In this document: positions 13,501 to 28,500 of the stretch, piece after piece
Layout of the letters: each line of letters starts with the position of its first letter
Position numbering within the stretch: position 1 is the stretch's first letter
Source: Strigops habroptila
Lineage: Eukaryota > Chordata > Aves > Psittaciformes > Psittacidae
NCBI RefSeq assembly: GCF_004027225.2
Contig: NC_044289.2
Span: 5,445,761-5,509,760, forward strand
Direction of reading: 5' to 3'
Length of the DNA: 64,000 nt
Position numbers and translations under genes: made by a program
The notes under the pieces: generated by a model
Told to the model about the DNA's origin: nothing
Databases searched by the model: none
The model's input: only the letters and a program-made list of their open reading frames with translations

Positions 13501-16500
13501 TGATGTCACAGACAGCACAGGAATTTTACTAGAAGAAATGGTAGAATTCTGACATGTCTCTGATTTGTCTTCAGCCACTCCTTGCAAAGGACGATTTAAA
13601 TTACCTTTGGAAATGATGAGCTCTGCTGAAAGGTCTAACAGTACAGCAAATGAGACCAGAACAAAGAACTTCTATCAAGAATCTACTGGAGTATGCATGT
13701 CATCTGTAGCTAAGTCTTTTACTTAGAGTAATATTAATTTCAACTCTAATTTGTTCCTAATGTGTATTTTAAAAAGCTAGAGTTTTGCAGTCAGCAACTC
13801 ACTTTTAGAAAATAGTGTGTTTACTTTATTGCATGTTTTCTTGACCTCTGCATTTCAGGTTTAAAATGTCTAAAGTCAGACAGAAATCTTCCAGAATTAG
13901 CTAAAATTTGCAGTCACTCCTCAGTTCTGACCCCAGAGTTAGTTGCATTTACTAGGGCCACAATTCTTCCTTTGTATATAACATGAAAATGGAGTATGCA
14001 CAGAATCCCAAATTAATTATGCAGTGTTGAAATACTTTTAAAAACATACATTCAGCTGCAGCTGTGAAATGTTAATACCTCCAGGTTATAGTATTTATCG
14101 TATTGGGTTTAGTGCATTTTTTATTAGGCATTCACTAAAATCAAACAAAAACACATAGGTGTCACTGAACTGCAGTTGGAGTATAGATATTTTTGCTTGT
14201 GTTCGAGTTGAATAAAGATTTCAAAGTAACATTTTTATTTTATTCCTGGCTCTAAATATGCTTCTGGGTGAAATTCAGATCAAATCCCAGACTATAGGAT
14301 TCTGAAGCAGTTTTTGCTTCAGAAAAAATGCTTTCAAAAAATGCTTTAACATATAGAATGTGTGGTTTAGAATATTTCAAGTGCTACTTTCTATGAGAAT
14401 TTTCCTTCTCATGTTTTTATGTATTGTAGTTGTTTAGTGTTACTATTTGTGCTTTCCAGAGTGGGCAACGACATACACAGAACTTACTGTCTAGTGAAAC
14501 AGAACAGAAAGTCAGGAAATCAAGTATCAGAAATGAGGCAAAACCCCCTGAAAAGGTACTGGCATCAGCACTTGTATGAAACGAAAAATAATTTCATATT
14601 TTATTAGGGAAAATACAAGTTTATGAGGTTATACTGCTTATAGTCCTACACTAATATTCTTTTGGGTGTTATCCCACTGTAGCAAATGTGTGCTGAAGAA
14701 GCTTTAGAAATGATAAAAGAGGCGGAAGTTGGGGCCACGCAAAAGCAAACCTTAGGTAAGTAATTGTCCAGGTGTTGACAGTCCTTACTTTAAAATCTGG
14801 ACTTTTTAAAAGTTATTTTAATTTTGTCCATTTCTGTTGTATTAATTGATACCAAATTAATGTCTCATTTAGATGAAGTGTTAGATATTGTTCCTGATTC
14901 TCAGCCAGTAGGGAGAAGCAACAAACCGTTGTAAGTACTGGAAAAGAATGCCAAGTCACTGTTGTTGTCCCTCACTTTGAAGGGTGTATTTAAAGTATTG
15001 CCAGAATTGAAATTTTGTTGCATGGTTTCAGAAAATGCCAGAATTGAATTGTTTTGTCTTCCTGGGGGTTGCATTCAGAACTGTTGGCTGTGTAAGTCAG
15101 GTCACTTCTGTTATGTCACTTTTCTTGTTACCCTGAAAGCCATGGCACCAAACCAGCGCTCCTACATGTGTTTGCTAACGCTGCTTCATGAACAGTACTG
15201 GTCTGTTGTCTTAATCAAAAGATTTTAAATTGGTCAATCTGTTGATGAAAATAGTACTCACTAGCACAATCCAGAGTAGGAGTTTAAGTCAGCTTTAGTA
15301 GTAACAAGGAGACTAATTTAGATGACATCAGAAGGTAAACTACAAATGACACCTGGGTTTATATAAGTGAAATGTGCCATTAAAAAGTAGTAGATTTGAC
15401 ACATCAGATCTACCTAGGTTCAAGGTTTAATGATGGCTGTAGGATGTTGTTGCCTTTTTGAAGCTGACTTAAAAATACATCTTGTTTCTGAAGGTTTGCC
15501 ATTTTACAAGGTGGTGACTACTTGAACAGTGCCAGCAGGCTTAGGTACCGCTGTAAAATGCATTGATAGCTACCAGATAGAACTATTTTCCTATTTTTGA
15601 TGCATGTTTATTATAATAAAGACTCACTTTCTGCAGTTCACTGATAATAAGGTGTTATTACCTTTTTATAGGCTACCTTGTGTTTTGGAGAGTTCTTTTG
15701 ATAAAAGCAAAGCATGGAAAAAAAGATCATGCTCTGTTCCTGAGAAGAATATATCAACGGGCGACAGGCAAAAGCTGAATCAATCATTGGAACGTACGTC
15801 CCATCCAGTTTGTGTTCACACTTTGTTAACCATTAGCACTAAAGTGGTTTAGATGAAATTTGAACTTACAGCTGTGCTTTTTATTTTGATCTTGTATTAG
15901 TTTCTGTTGTTAGTGAATAAGCTGTGAAACAAAAAGCATTTTTTTGTGTGGGTTTAGTTTTTTTTTAAGTATCTCTAAAGATAAGCAAAGAAATTAAGAG
16001 AAGAAAACCAAGAAAATTGAATGTGTATCACGTGGGAAGAAAACAGCAAAATATTTAGTGGACAGTTAGTGTTAGTCATTTGGAAGAGAAACTGTTAAGT
16101 ACAGAAGGGAAAAATATTGAAACTACTACTGAGATGTCGTTTAAAACATTTCTTTCAGCTAGAGCATCCGAAACATCTTTGCATTCTGGTTTTACGAAAG
16201 AGGAATCTGATGTTCCTGTTAGAAAAGAGACAGCAAATCCAAAAGCATCAAACACGGTGGGAGTTTCTTACCTTCATTTCTTTGACTTGCAATTAAGAGA
16301 ATTATCAAAGTTTCAGTGTTTCAGAATTTGTATTTTACTTTCATTTAGCCACAAACTTAATTGATTTTTCACTAATATCAAGTGCATTAAATACCATCGG
16401 CTTCACTCTTTGCTTTTTCAGTGTGACCTGTGTAAGATTAGTTTACTCTGAATTTCTTTTTAGTAATCATCTTTTTACAAAATAATCCTTAACTGAGCAC

Positions 16501-19500
16501 CAACTTGAGCTTCTCATGTACTTTTTTGTTTACTTTTGAATGTTACAGTACCCAAACCCACAACATGGAAAAGACAATATCTGCTAAACTGGTATTTCAC
16601 TGCTCACTGTTTGGGTAATGCAAGGGAAAATAGTTTTCAAAGAATTGATAGTACCTCTTGAAGGCATTTAAGGAAGTTGAGGTGGCTGCTGGGAACCTGT
16701 AGTTCTGTTCGCAGCTTCTCCCTTCTGTTGAGTGGGTTCGAAGCTGAGTCTTCAATTCTGTTTTTATAGAAAACAAAGTCTAAAGAAATGACAGATGCTG
16801 CAAAATCACTGATTAGTAAAATCAGTGACAGATATAAAGTAAAGACAGATGAGAAAAGCAAAGCAAGAGACTCCTTGGGTTTTAACAGGTATGATGTGAA
16901 CTATTAATTTAGTTTTGTGCTTGTTCTTCTTGTGCCTGTGGCTTTGTCTATGATCTGCTCCTCTGTCTACAGTTATTTCATGTCCTGCTTTCATCTGAAT
17001 CATTTGTTCACTTCTGATAAACCCTGTTGTACTGAAGAGTAGGAGTCTAGTAGTCGAATAGTTCCAGTAGTTGAAATAACTAAAAGGCTTTTAGAAACTT
17101 CAGTGGTCTGTTGCTCATTCATTCAAACATGTTTTGTGGAGAGAAATCAGCGGGTATGGTTCATGGGCACTGCACATGCTGAGTGTCTCCATTCCATCAT
17201 CGTAGTTTGGGGGTCAAAGTTGGATTCAGCCATCAACCTTCTGATCATCTAAAACTCCTGGTTGTCTTCCTGAAAGAGTTGGCTGTTAGTTTAAATTAAA
17301 TAAATAAGAAAATCAGTCTTTCCTTGCTGGAACTGATGTTTGGAAATACACTCTACATGTGTTTACATGCTCCCCATGTTTGATTGTAACTGGGTGACGA
17401 AGGACAGGAACAGTGAGGCTGTGTCACCTTTTAAGCATTTTGGATAGCAACTTGGAAGGCATGCAGAACCTGCAGTGTAGCTGTGTGAGCTGGAATCAAT
17501 TTTTCTAGAGCACAGAAAAGAAAGAGGCTGATCTCTCTTAATCCACTTAGGTTTGTATTTAAATGCCTGAATAAATTTGTTGTGTTTGATAAGGTTTTTA
17601 TTATATATAAGCAGTATTCTAATGCATATATTCTAATTGTCATTCAACAAAATGTGTCCTTACTTTTTAGGCCACATTTAAATAAATCCTGTGTCTCTAA
17701 GGTAACATATTGCTTTTGTTGGAAATATTTTTCATACTGCTATATGTACATAGGGTGGTAGCTAGTAGAAGTAAAGCAAAAGTTCACAAATACTTCTGAA
17801 TGTTAAACATCTGTAGATGTTCATTATGCATTGACTGTATATACTTAAAATACTTTTTATATATTTACTTATGTGGAATAATATTTTTACAGGCAGCTGT
17901 CAGCCACTGAAACCCAAAGTAATTTCTGTTTCCATATTATATAACCAAATCTGTTCATTTTGAACATGGCAATGCTAAATATTTAGAATAAAAATATTGT
18001 CATAAATGAGATTACAGAATCCTTGAATGGGGTATAGCCAGGACAGAAATTAGTATAATGTTTGGAGGGGAGGAGAGGGGGAGAATTCTGAGGCTTTGTT
18101 GATATCCTTAAAGGTTAAATTCTAAAAGATTTAGTTTCTATTAGTCCTTGTCCCCTTTTGCCACATTGTACTGTTGCTAATCAAGTGGAGGTCTGAGGTT
18201 TTTCCGTATGTCCCTGATGAAGAACTTTGTACGGTGACTGTATATGAAAACATAGTCCAAATTTGGCATAGGAGTTAACTTTTTCTTTATATATAGGACG
18301 GAGTTCAGGATAGAAAGCTGAAAAGCTCTACTTTTCTTAATGTAACTGCTGGTCCTGTTGTGTAAGTAGTTAAAATGTTTTCAAACAAAATTTCCATGTA
18401 CTCGTGCTTGACTTTGTGGAATGTTCACAATTCAGTTGAGAAACTGATCTCTGTGTCTGTTTGACAGGGATGATGTCTACAACTTTAACATCACTGGGTT
18501 TGATGAGCCTACGATAAAGCTTGGAGTAAGAATATACCTGAAACTGCTATGTTATGAATAGAATATAAAAGAATTCAGTCAACCGAAAGTATTGTTAACA
18601 TCTAAAAATTCAATCATATCACTGAACTAAGTGGGGGAAAAAGTTTGCTGTGTAAATACCTTACACTTAAAGCTATAACAATGCTTTCCTCAATTAAGAA
18701 GCAAACTGTTTGTTAGGAGTATCATCATTTTTCAGTTATCCTGTTACCCTGAAAGTGTTATTGTCATCCTTCTGATCCCCATTGTAAAGACGTCTTTGCC
18801 CAGATGTTTGAGTGAAAAGAGAACGGGGCTAAGATAGAAGCAAAAGACAAGGAAAGATAGTTTTGCTCCTTACGGCTCGAAGGAGCCTGCTGGATTGGTG
18901 AAAGTAGCAAAGCAAATGAATGGAAATCATTTATTAGTTTGAGACAGTGAAAGCTTTGGTCCTTGCCACTTGGTTCTGTTCTTAAGTAATTTCTAAGATA
19001 GAAATTAATCATCATAAGTTAATTGCTGAGTATAAAAAGCAAGCAGAAAAAGCCCCTACCTTTTACAGGGGTGGCCTGTTTAATTTTGTTAAAATTGTAT
19101 AACAAATGAAAACCTCCACTTGTTTGTTATTTACTTACATTTTCAGATGGAAGAATTGCATGTTACTAAAGTGAGCACTCATACAGATTCAAACAAAAAA
19201 GGGTAGGAATGGTCTATTTTGTCCTAGTCTGCTGATTATCAGCAATAGTACTGTTTGCATTCAGCAGCATTCTGTTATGAAAATCCAGGGAATGTAGCCA
19301 TGATAATAGTATCTTGACTGTGTTGGTTTTTCAAGCAATAAACATAGCTGCTGTGGTCTCATGATTTTCCTCTGGAAAGCTGACTAAAAGGAAAGAATGT
19401 GTTTCATGAAGAAAACAACTTTAGTTCTCTTCATAGAATACTACGGGGATAGAAACTCCTGAGTAGAGAGGGGAGGGTTTTGTTTATGATCAGCCTGCAA

Positions 19501-22500
19501 AGAGACATATCCTTACTGTGTGTTCTCATGGATCATTAGCAAATAAGCACATCCTTTAAGGTTGAAGGTGAACAGGTATTTCCAAAATCGATGTGAAAAC
19601 AAAAAGTAGGTGCATTTGTTCGAATGCCTAATCCACATATCACATGAACAGTAGAAACATTTAGAACAAGTATTTGTAAATGTATCGTTTAAAGGTGTGT
19701 CTTATTTTTCTCATTAAGGAATGCAGATGATGGTAAAACTAGCACTGAAGTGAAAGAAAGAAAACAAGTAAGGCTTCTATTTTTGTGGCTCAGAATACCT
19801 GGTCTTCCTGCCTTTACATACCAATTATGTAAGTGAAAGGTATATTAAAAGTAATGGATAAATTAAAAAGATTTTTCGTCTTGTAGATTACAAACAACAA
19901 AAACCAGAAGCATTTGTTCAGTGACACGGATACAGAAAACAGAGGTGATGACTGCAAGACAGACATTAGTTGGCTGCGAGAATCGAATAGAAAACCTAAA
20001 GCCCACTTAATTGATTACAGCAGAAATAAGCACTTGGGGAAACCCATAAACACAGTCAAAAGTGAGAAACTTTTTCTATATTTCTTAAGAATACTGCAGT
20101 AAGTTTGTCCACAGACATTAACTGCACAGCATGTAATGTGCTGTGCTACAGATAAGGGGTTTTTTGTCTTATTTCCAAGCGTAAGGAATGTTCAGATTAG
20201 TTCTAATAATTTACAAAGGTGACTTTCTAAAAAGGCTGGATTTTAACATGGAAAATGGGACAGGCAGAGGTGGTGGTCAACAAAAAAAACCCCTTTGACT
20301 TTTGAAAATAATGTGCTGAAAGCAGTGTACTGAATCAGTAACTTTGGGGGTATAAAAGTGATTCTGTGACTTTACAGCTAAAACTCTGGATGTCAAACAT
20401 TTGAATATTTTGCTGATTTTTCTAACTTTATGCATTGTGACAGCAGATAAATTGCCTGAACCTGTTTGCCACGTGGATAAACCTAAAGGCAAAAATGCAA
20501 ATAAGAAAAAGGTAAATGTAAATTTGCAACTAGACTTGTAATACATAGTCAAAATGCTTTAACTCGCTACATAAAGTGTTTTAAAATAATTTTTCATAAA
20601 TATGTACCATTTCTCTGTGCTTATTTCAAGATCTCTTGTTAAATACAGTTTATTCTTTTCAGGTACTGTATTCTTTTTCTGTAGTATCTAGCTAGTATTT
20701 CAGGCATAACACTGGCTGTGAGTTAGAGTGACTGTTATACATTGATGTTATTGTAAGTTCTACTAATGAAATTATCGATTATGTCTATTTACTGCTTAAT
20801 AGCCATCTACTCTAATGAATATATAATATTCATGTAATAATTATAATCATCATATAATATTCATATAATACCCTGAGGAGGGTTCAATTGCTCAGTGTTG
20901 AATCTGTCTGCTTACTAATGTGCCTTTTTTAGTAACAAAATGCCCCAGATCTACCAAAGCAAGTTCAAAGTGCCTACTTTGAGGAGGTAGAGTTCCACTA
21001 CTGCACAGATTTAGGTGGAGGGCATCTGAAGTCACTAACAGACTTGACCCTGGAAATGAGGAAGCTGTTTCCCAGCATACATTTTGTCTAGAGCACTTTT
21101 CAAGAGAGTAGGAGGCCAGAGTTCTAATATCTCCTAGTCTGAGAGGTGTTGCACTTACATTTTTTTCATCCCTTCTAATGTCAGGTCCCTGGGGTACTTT
21201 CAGTGAGAACATGATTTGCTCTATTTCTGAACACTGCCTGCTGTGTAAAGTGGCAGTAGTAACGGAGTAGAAGGGGGACAGATAGGAAAAGGAAGACTGA
21301 TTCTGGTCTGGTTGTTAAGGTGATCAGTTCAGAGGTAATGATCAAGGATGCTGGTTCCTGCTCACTGTGCAGGCTTTTGGCTTTGTTCTACTTCAAACTA
21401 GGTACAGTCTCATTTAAATGTGTGTGTATTTCAGAGAGCCACCTTTGGAAACCCACTGCAGCTTTGCTGTAGTTCAAAAATCAGGTTTATTTTGACTCTT
21501 CACTTTTTTGACTCGCATTCCTGACTGCACTGAGCCTGATCTACAGTGAAAATTATCTGCCTAAAATGCTTAGTAGATTGATGGTTGGACTCTCCAAGAC
21601 TTAGTGAAGTTATGATTTTTAGTTGTTCTGAAATAATGGATTTCAAGTAATGAAACCAAGTTACCTGCCAGTTATTCTTACCTATTTGTTAATTATTCTG
21701 ATGTGATCTGAAGGTATTTTTATTCTTCCAAAGACAAACAAATGTAAAAAAGAGAATTCAAGAACTGATGAACCAATAAAACCAACGACCAGACAAAAAC
21801 GGCCTCGAAGAGCAGCGTTAGCAAAAAACTACAAAGAGCTTTCCAGTTCAGAGTCAGAGAGTGAAAGGGAATCTCTAACATGCATCTCTAAGGAGGAGAA
21901 ATCAAAAATACGGGTATAGAGTTGTACTTTATTCTTAAAAATTCACTTCTGACCTTTTTTTTTTTATTATATATTCTGGTCCACTTTGTACTTAGTGCTC
22001 CTGATTTTAAGTGCCCAACATGAGCGCATTGAAATTTTTTTTTATTATTATATTTTTTTTTTATTATTATTATAGAATATTTTATTATTTCTAGTAGTGC
22101 CCTTTTTAATAATGAGTATTTAGCTGCTAAGAAAATCAGTCCTAAATAATCTTTCAGTCATAATAGGATTTCGGTTTCCATTTATGAAATTTATTCTGCT
22201 CCAAAGTACTACTGTGTCCTTTATTTAAAAAACATAAGTTCTATGGAGCCAGATTTTGCTCTTTTCTGTAGTGTAGTATGGATAATCCTAAGCCTATTCT
22301 GTGTACAATAAAAAGACTGACTTGATAGGGGGTATGTCAGTATATTTGCTAAATATCCAAACAGGATTTCTAGTAAATTAAGCAATGACATTGGCTGCTA
22401 AAACTCTTTGCATTCTTTTAGTGTAGCATTTCCCTGTACATGGAGAGGTCTGCAAACTTCATTGATTAGGTCCTGAAGCATCAGTAATTGCTTCCAATAG

Positions 22501-25500
22501 TGAAGAAGTTCATAAGAATAGGAATTTGGGTGCCGAATTAAACAAACTCAATATTTACTGGTATTAGAACACCTGATATACCCATGAATTTAAATTCTTC
22601 TAATGATATTCCTTTTGGACCTTCTGCTTGTTCAACAGTACATATGGATAATATGCTCTTTGCCTGTGTGTGTGTATATATATTTTCCATATGTTTCCAT
22701 ATGTTTACAAATAATGTTTATATAAACTTTGTATTGTAATAGAAACGTATGAATGGAGAAAATAGGGATGATAATCAGCAAAAGGAACTCCAGAATATTT
22801 CATCTACGGAGCCAAAGAGAGTAGCAAACTGTGTACAGAAAGCATTTACTGAATCAAAGAACTTTGCAGAAGAAAAGAAAATTGAAATGCCCTCATTTGA
22901 GAGTCCCATGTCTCTTGAGATCATGAGATGTAGGTATTTTGACTTTACAGCAACGCTGTATCAAAAGTTGGAGGTTAAATGAGGATTATCATAGTAGTAC
23001 AACTTTACATTTATTTCATCTTTTAAAAAGATATCCCCGAATTCAGTGTGTAGCACATAATTTAAGGAAGTGTATTAACATGTCACACTTTTATAGGTTG
23101 ATGCAGTTATTTGACATTAGCATAGTATAGAAGTGCAATACAGAAGTGTTAGAATGAATGTGGTAACTGCTAAAATAGTGCAGGGAGTGCAAAAAGTGCA
23201 AGTGTGGGAAGTAGTATGCTGACACTTGAAGTGAAATTCCACACATCTGAGATGTGCAAATACCTAGAGTTGCAACAGTTAGCAATATGGGGCTTTAACT
23301 TACCTTTTTCAACTTTCATTCTTTGTGCTGACAGTTTAGTAACTGTTTTCTAGGTACTGAAAGAATATCAGGAGGAGATGTTACTCAAGAACATACTGGT
23401 AGTGAAAGATCACTCAGTCTTCAGGAGTTAACACCAGAAAAAACAGAAATGTTAAACTTTGAGAAAGGAATCTCTCCCAGTGATTTCTGTCCCCAGAAAA
23501 AGAACTTTCAAAGTCTGTGTCTCAATCAGTCCCCTGAGATGCCTGCTAAAAAGTTAACATTTGGAAATAAAAGTTTCTCACCAGCTTTAAGTGAAGCATC
23601 TTTGGTAAGAACATTGAAGTTACTCTACAGTTATTTTAACTGAAAATGATTCTCTTCAGCTGCCGACTGCTTTATGCTTTTTGTACATCCCCTCTCAATT
23701 ATTATGTTTTGTTAATGTGTAGCTCAGCTTACCAACATGTAAAACTGTTAATGGAAAACCTGCAAAGGGATCCACATGCAAAACACGTGATAATAATGAA
23801 GATTCGAGTTTCAGACATTGCTTTTCAGACACGCGTTCTATTAAAGGAAAACTGCATGATACAACTACAACAATAGACACATGTTCTATTAAAGGAAAAC
23901 TACAAGATACAACTAAACCTATCACCAAAAGTAAAGAGGAGGTATGTTACTAAAGCCTTTGCTCTCCAGAAACGAGCAGCCATTTTTCCTCTGTTTTATC
24001 TACTTTACAGATGGGGAGGTTTAAGGGAAATGCATCTTTCTTAATGTTAAATGCTATATATAATGTTTACTTGTGACCTTCTTGGAAAATCTTACTAGTT
24101 ATTGTTTAAATATTTGAGCTAAGTTAGGGAATTGTTTGTCACATGGATACAGGGGAAGAATTGTATCCTAGCAAGATCGGTGATAATTAATATATTAAAC
24201 AACAGGGAGTAAATATTTCCTTCTGGATTTTCAATAGAAAAGAAACAATTTTTCACAAACTAAAGAATTGTGACATCTGCATGGAAAAATTCTTGAGGTG
24301 AAAAAGTGCTCTTACAGTTTTAGCATTAACGTACTGCTCAATATAACAACTATTGTAGCGTTGGCATATGAACTGAAACTGCTGTATGCCTTCAGAGCAT
24401 GTCTTCTGAGTACTTTTTCTGGTGAAAAAAAGCACTAATGACTTCTTAAAGAAATCCTTTTGTTTGTGTTCTTTTGCAGGAAACAGACCTTATTGGTCAC
24501 TTGAGGTACTGCTATCATTAATGGTCAATGTGATGAAGTTGTTTGTTCTTTCATCCAGTGTGACCCAGTAGTAATTCATGCAGTGATTCTTTTTTTTTTG
24601 TCGAACTGTAGTGTGTTCATGTCCCTGCTATAATGAAAAGCAACTTAAATGTGGATTTCTGAAGACTTCTGAAAGTGCTTGAATTTGGAAGTTAATCAGT
24701 CAGTGACTTTTCTTTCAGGATTGTGTAGCACCACCTCCATCGTCTGCTTCCAGTGGAAGTAAAGTACAATCTTGGAGTGAAGAACCTTATGCCCCTGTGC
24801 ATGAGTCAGGTACAAACATTTCATTTTAAGCAGAAGACTTTCTATGTGTTGTCTTGTGAAGGTTAAGAAAAATGTTTATTTGGCATAAAAATATGACTCA
24901 AGTTCTTAAATTATGTTTTCAGTATTATTCCATGTCTACTCTTTTGCTCATTTTCTGCATTGTTTTAATTATCCCATTCAAAAAAAAAAAAAAAAAAGAA
25001 AATTGGGCTCCAAAATGCAGTTACTGTAAGGAGTTAGTTGTGCTCTTAAGATATTGATTAAGATTTCTTTTGACACTGAAAAAAAAGTGGGGCTAAATGG
25101 TATTATCAGGAAAAGAGGGCTTAGCGTGAACCCCTATAATGAGCAAGTCTTGAATGGGGCTGTGTTCATTGAAATCTTGCTGTTCATTGACAACTTCTAT
25201 CACTGAATGTGCCCTCCTTGAAGGTAATGCTAATTAATTTTTATATAATTCTCGAGCTTTAAAGCCACATACTCCTAGAGTTTGGCTCTTCTTTATCCTC
25301 CCATGTCATTATTCTAAATTAAGCCTAACAAGAAGCTTTGTTTTCATGTTTATTAAAGGACCAACTATACAGCCATTTCTCAAGCGAAGGTACCACAGTG
25401 ATCCAGAAAGCAATTCTGATGAAGCAGAAACAAGCAAAGAGGAGGAAAAGAAAGGAAAGAGAAGAACAAAGTTACAGCCTAGAGAACTATTTAAAACAGA

Positions 25501-28500
25501 GAGTGCTGCTACACACAGAGGTTAGTTACGGAGTGAAAGCTGTGCTTGTGCAGAAGTTTAAAGTAACATAACAAAGTTTTAACAAGAAAAGATAATATCC
25601 ACTAAAAAACATTTTACGTGTTTAAGAAAGAAATAAAAAGAAATTCTAAATATTTAGAGACTATATCCATTAAAAAAAATTTTACAGGAAACCAGAAACT
25701 GGTCTCAGCCATTTAATTTCGGAGCCATTTCAGACATCTGTATTCAACAAAAGCTGTTATAGGCCCTTTTGTAGCTTCAGATAGGATACTTCTTCATTCT
25801 GAATTTTAACATTATCTTTTTTTTTTTTTTACTTCAGTGTCTGAAAGCGTATCTACTGAATCTGCAAATGATCTGTCTGGTTTGGATGGGGAAATCTGGG
25901 AGCCGGGTTGTTCAACTATCAGTATCTGTCAGAAGCTCCAAAAAGAATTTACTAAGAAAATTGAGGCAAGATATTTCATATACAATATTAGTTGTCCATG
26001 TGAGTACATGTGCATGTAAATGATAGCTTCTAGTACACTACAGGCTTTGCTTAAAAGGACATGAAAACAGCTATGTGCATAGAATGTCAGGAAATCATAA
26101 AATTCAAGTTTCCTTTTATGCCTTTTTCAGTTCCTTTATGTACGTGGCTCTCGAACGATTTTCTTTCCAGCTCTGCTTTGGTTTTTATCATGTGTGTAGT
26201 TCAAAACAAGTGTGTGTATTTAAAGGAGTGAGCATACTGCATTTTGATTTTTATTTATTTTTTTAATTATGAAAGCCATGAATGAAATTCCTTTGCAGAA
26301 AGGAAAACATGAGCCTGAATAATGTATTTGTTCATCTCTGACAGCTGCACACACACATCATTCATTCGATGTGTACTTACTCTAGTTTGAAGAAATGTAT
26401 TTTTCAAACAATGTACTTCTAAGTACATTATTTAATTTTATATATGTACATAATGTACTTCTATTTAAGTACATTAAAATCAGGTAGAGTTTTATTAAAA
26501 ACATAAAGCTATCTTACATTTCATTAATAGAAAGCTTTGCTTTCAAAGATAGATGATAAAAAAAGGGGGGTTTTGCTCAGTATGAGCTGTGATACTGAGC
26601 AATTACAGTACAAAACATGCTACAGGGTTGGGGTTTTTTCTTAAAGTGAAAATAATCTGAATTTAATGTTAAAACATCCCCATAGAGCCGCTCCAGGAAA
26701 ATGGATAATTTTGCGAAACAATCACTGCAAGCTGCCCATGAGCATTTGTCAGCCATGAGTTACCAGCTTCATGAACACAGGTTTGTAAGCAAAGGTTTAT
26801 TTTAAAACATCCTTAAAATGCAGTGAATACCTCCTGAAAGCAGCTCGTTTTGTTTTGGCAGGAGCAGGCAGCTGGATGAATTCCGTTCTGCTCTCCTTGA
26901 GCAACTTGAGAATTTTGAGAATGATTCTCAGTCCCTGAAAAACATGGAAAAAGAATTCTCGGTTTGTATTTTAATTGCTTGATCATGGAGAAGAGGGAAT
27001 TCTTGTGGATTCCATAGATGTTCATATCGTCTTTAACCTGAGATCCTTAGTTTTGATTTAAAAAGCCTTCATCATTTTGCTTAAAGTTGGGTTACATTTC
27101 AAATAATGGGTTTGAGGTGTTAGCATTGGCTAATGCATTGCTCTTACAATTTCTACATCAGCGCTCTATGGTTTTCTTCCTAGAACAAACTACCACAACC
27201 AGTTTCAATGGGTATTTACCCCACTTCAGGAGCCTTATTTTCAGGAACAGCATGTAGGTGTTTGAACCTGATTTGCTGTGTGTTCTACGCCCAGCCAGTT
27301 GACGTTGTTTCTCCTACCTGCTGTAATGTAAAAATCAATATGTAAAAATCATGTAAACACAAGACTACACTTGCTTTTTCTTTGTCTCTGGAGGCATGGC
27401 TTAAATTATATGGAAGTTCTGATTAAAATGCTATGCATGTTCTCTTTCATTGTTTTGAAACTGGTAGGCAGAACAGATTTTTGGTTAAATTGGTTCCATG
27501 AAAATAGAATTCCTGAAGTGCCTCATCCTGCCAGCTAAGCTTCCCCTCTTCTCCCGCCCCACGCTTCTGTGGTGACTGTGTTAACTCCTACCCATTCTGT
27601 GCTGAGTCTGTGATTTATTCATAGTAGATATTAGTCAGTTTTAGGTCAGAAAATATGAGCTCCTACTGGTTATCATCTATTAATATTTTTCTTTCCAGAC
27701 CTTTTGGAAAAAGCATACACATACTTTTAGTACATACGTGAAAAATGAGCAGCAGAGGTTAGTAGGCTTCACTAATTCTGGGGTGAGATTTGCGTTCTGT
27801 TTGTTTGAAGTATAAGTTAGGCCAACTCTGTGCAGTTTCTCTCTTCCATAAAATAGAGATAGATGAGATGAGAAAATTCGATTAAAATATTCTGTTACAG
27901 GAAAAATGTGATTATTCTCTGTGTAAATTTCTCCATATACCTGAGGGACTATTCCAGTAGTAACAATGATGGTAACGTTTATCCATGCTTTTAAGTACAA
28001 ATAGACTACGAATAATGGCATGTATTCACGGTGTGTGTGGAAAGTTCATACGTAGCAAAGCTGTTTGAACTGCATTTTATTTCTCTAGAATTCAGATTCT
28101 TAAAAGCTCATTTGAAAAGAACATCTGCCATACTGGTGACTGTGAAGAACATGTTTTTACTTCAGAGGTATGATGAACTTTTGTTTCTTTCTTCTTCTTA
28201 ACAATTCTTCGATTTTACCAACAGATACAGCATTGACTTTTTTCCCAAAGAAAGTCTTTATCCTTTTTCATTGTCATAAGATGTCCTTTAACATAACAAT
28301 ATTCAATGTTTTAGGCCTAGATTTCATGCATTAGAAGGTCTATGCAATTATCTGCAAAACTGCTGCAAGATGTATTCTGTATTCTGTGACTCTGTTTACC
28401 AGTGTTAATCATCCAAGAAAGAACAAATACAAAACACGCATCCCTTTCCTTAAGAAGGTGGATGCATGTGCCTCTGTATCTCTGTTATAAACCATTTAGG

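Noticed and set aside
18010-18035. ATTACAGAATCCTTGAATGG resembling a CR1 3' end
   Set aside because: The similarity stops after about 20 bases with no further CR1 body.
24480-24505. Possible extra SYCP2 exon (CAG|GAAACAGACC ... GAG|GTACTG)
   Set aside because: It has good splice sites but is 26 nt; inserting it between phase-0 exons 35 and 36 shifts the frame into GTG-TAG. It would be a poison exon at best.
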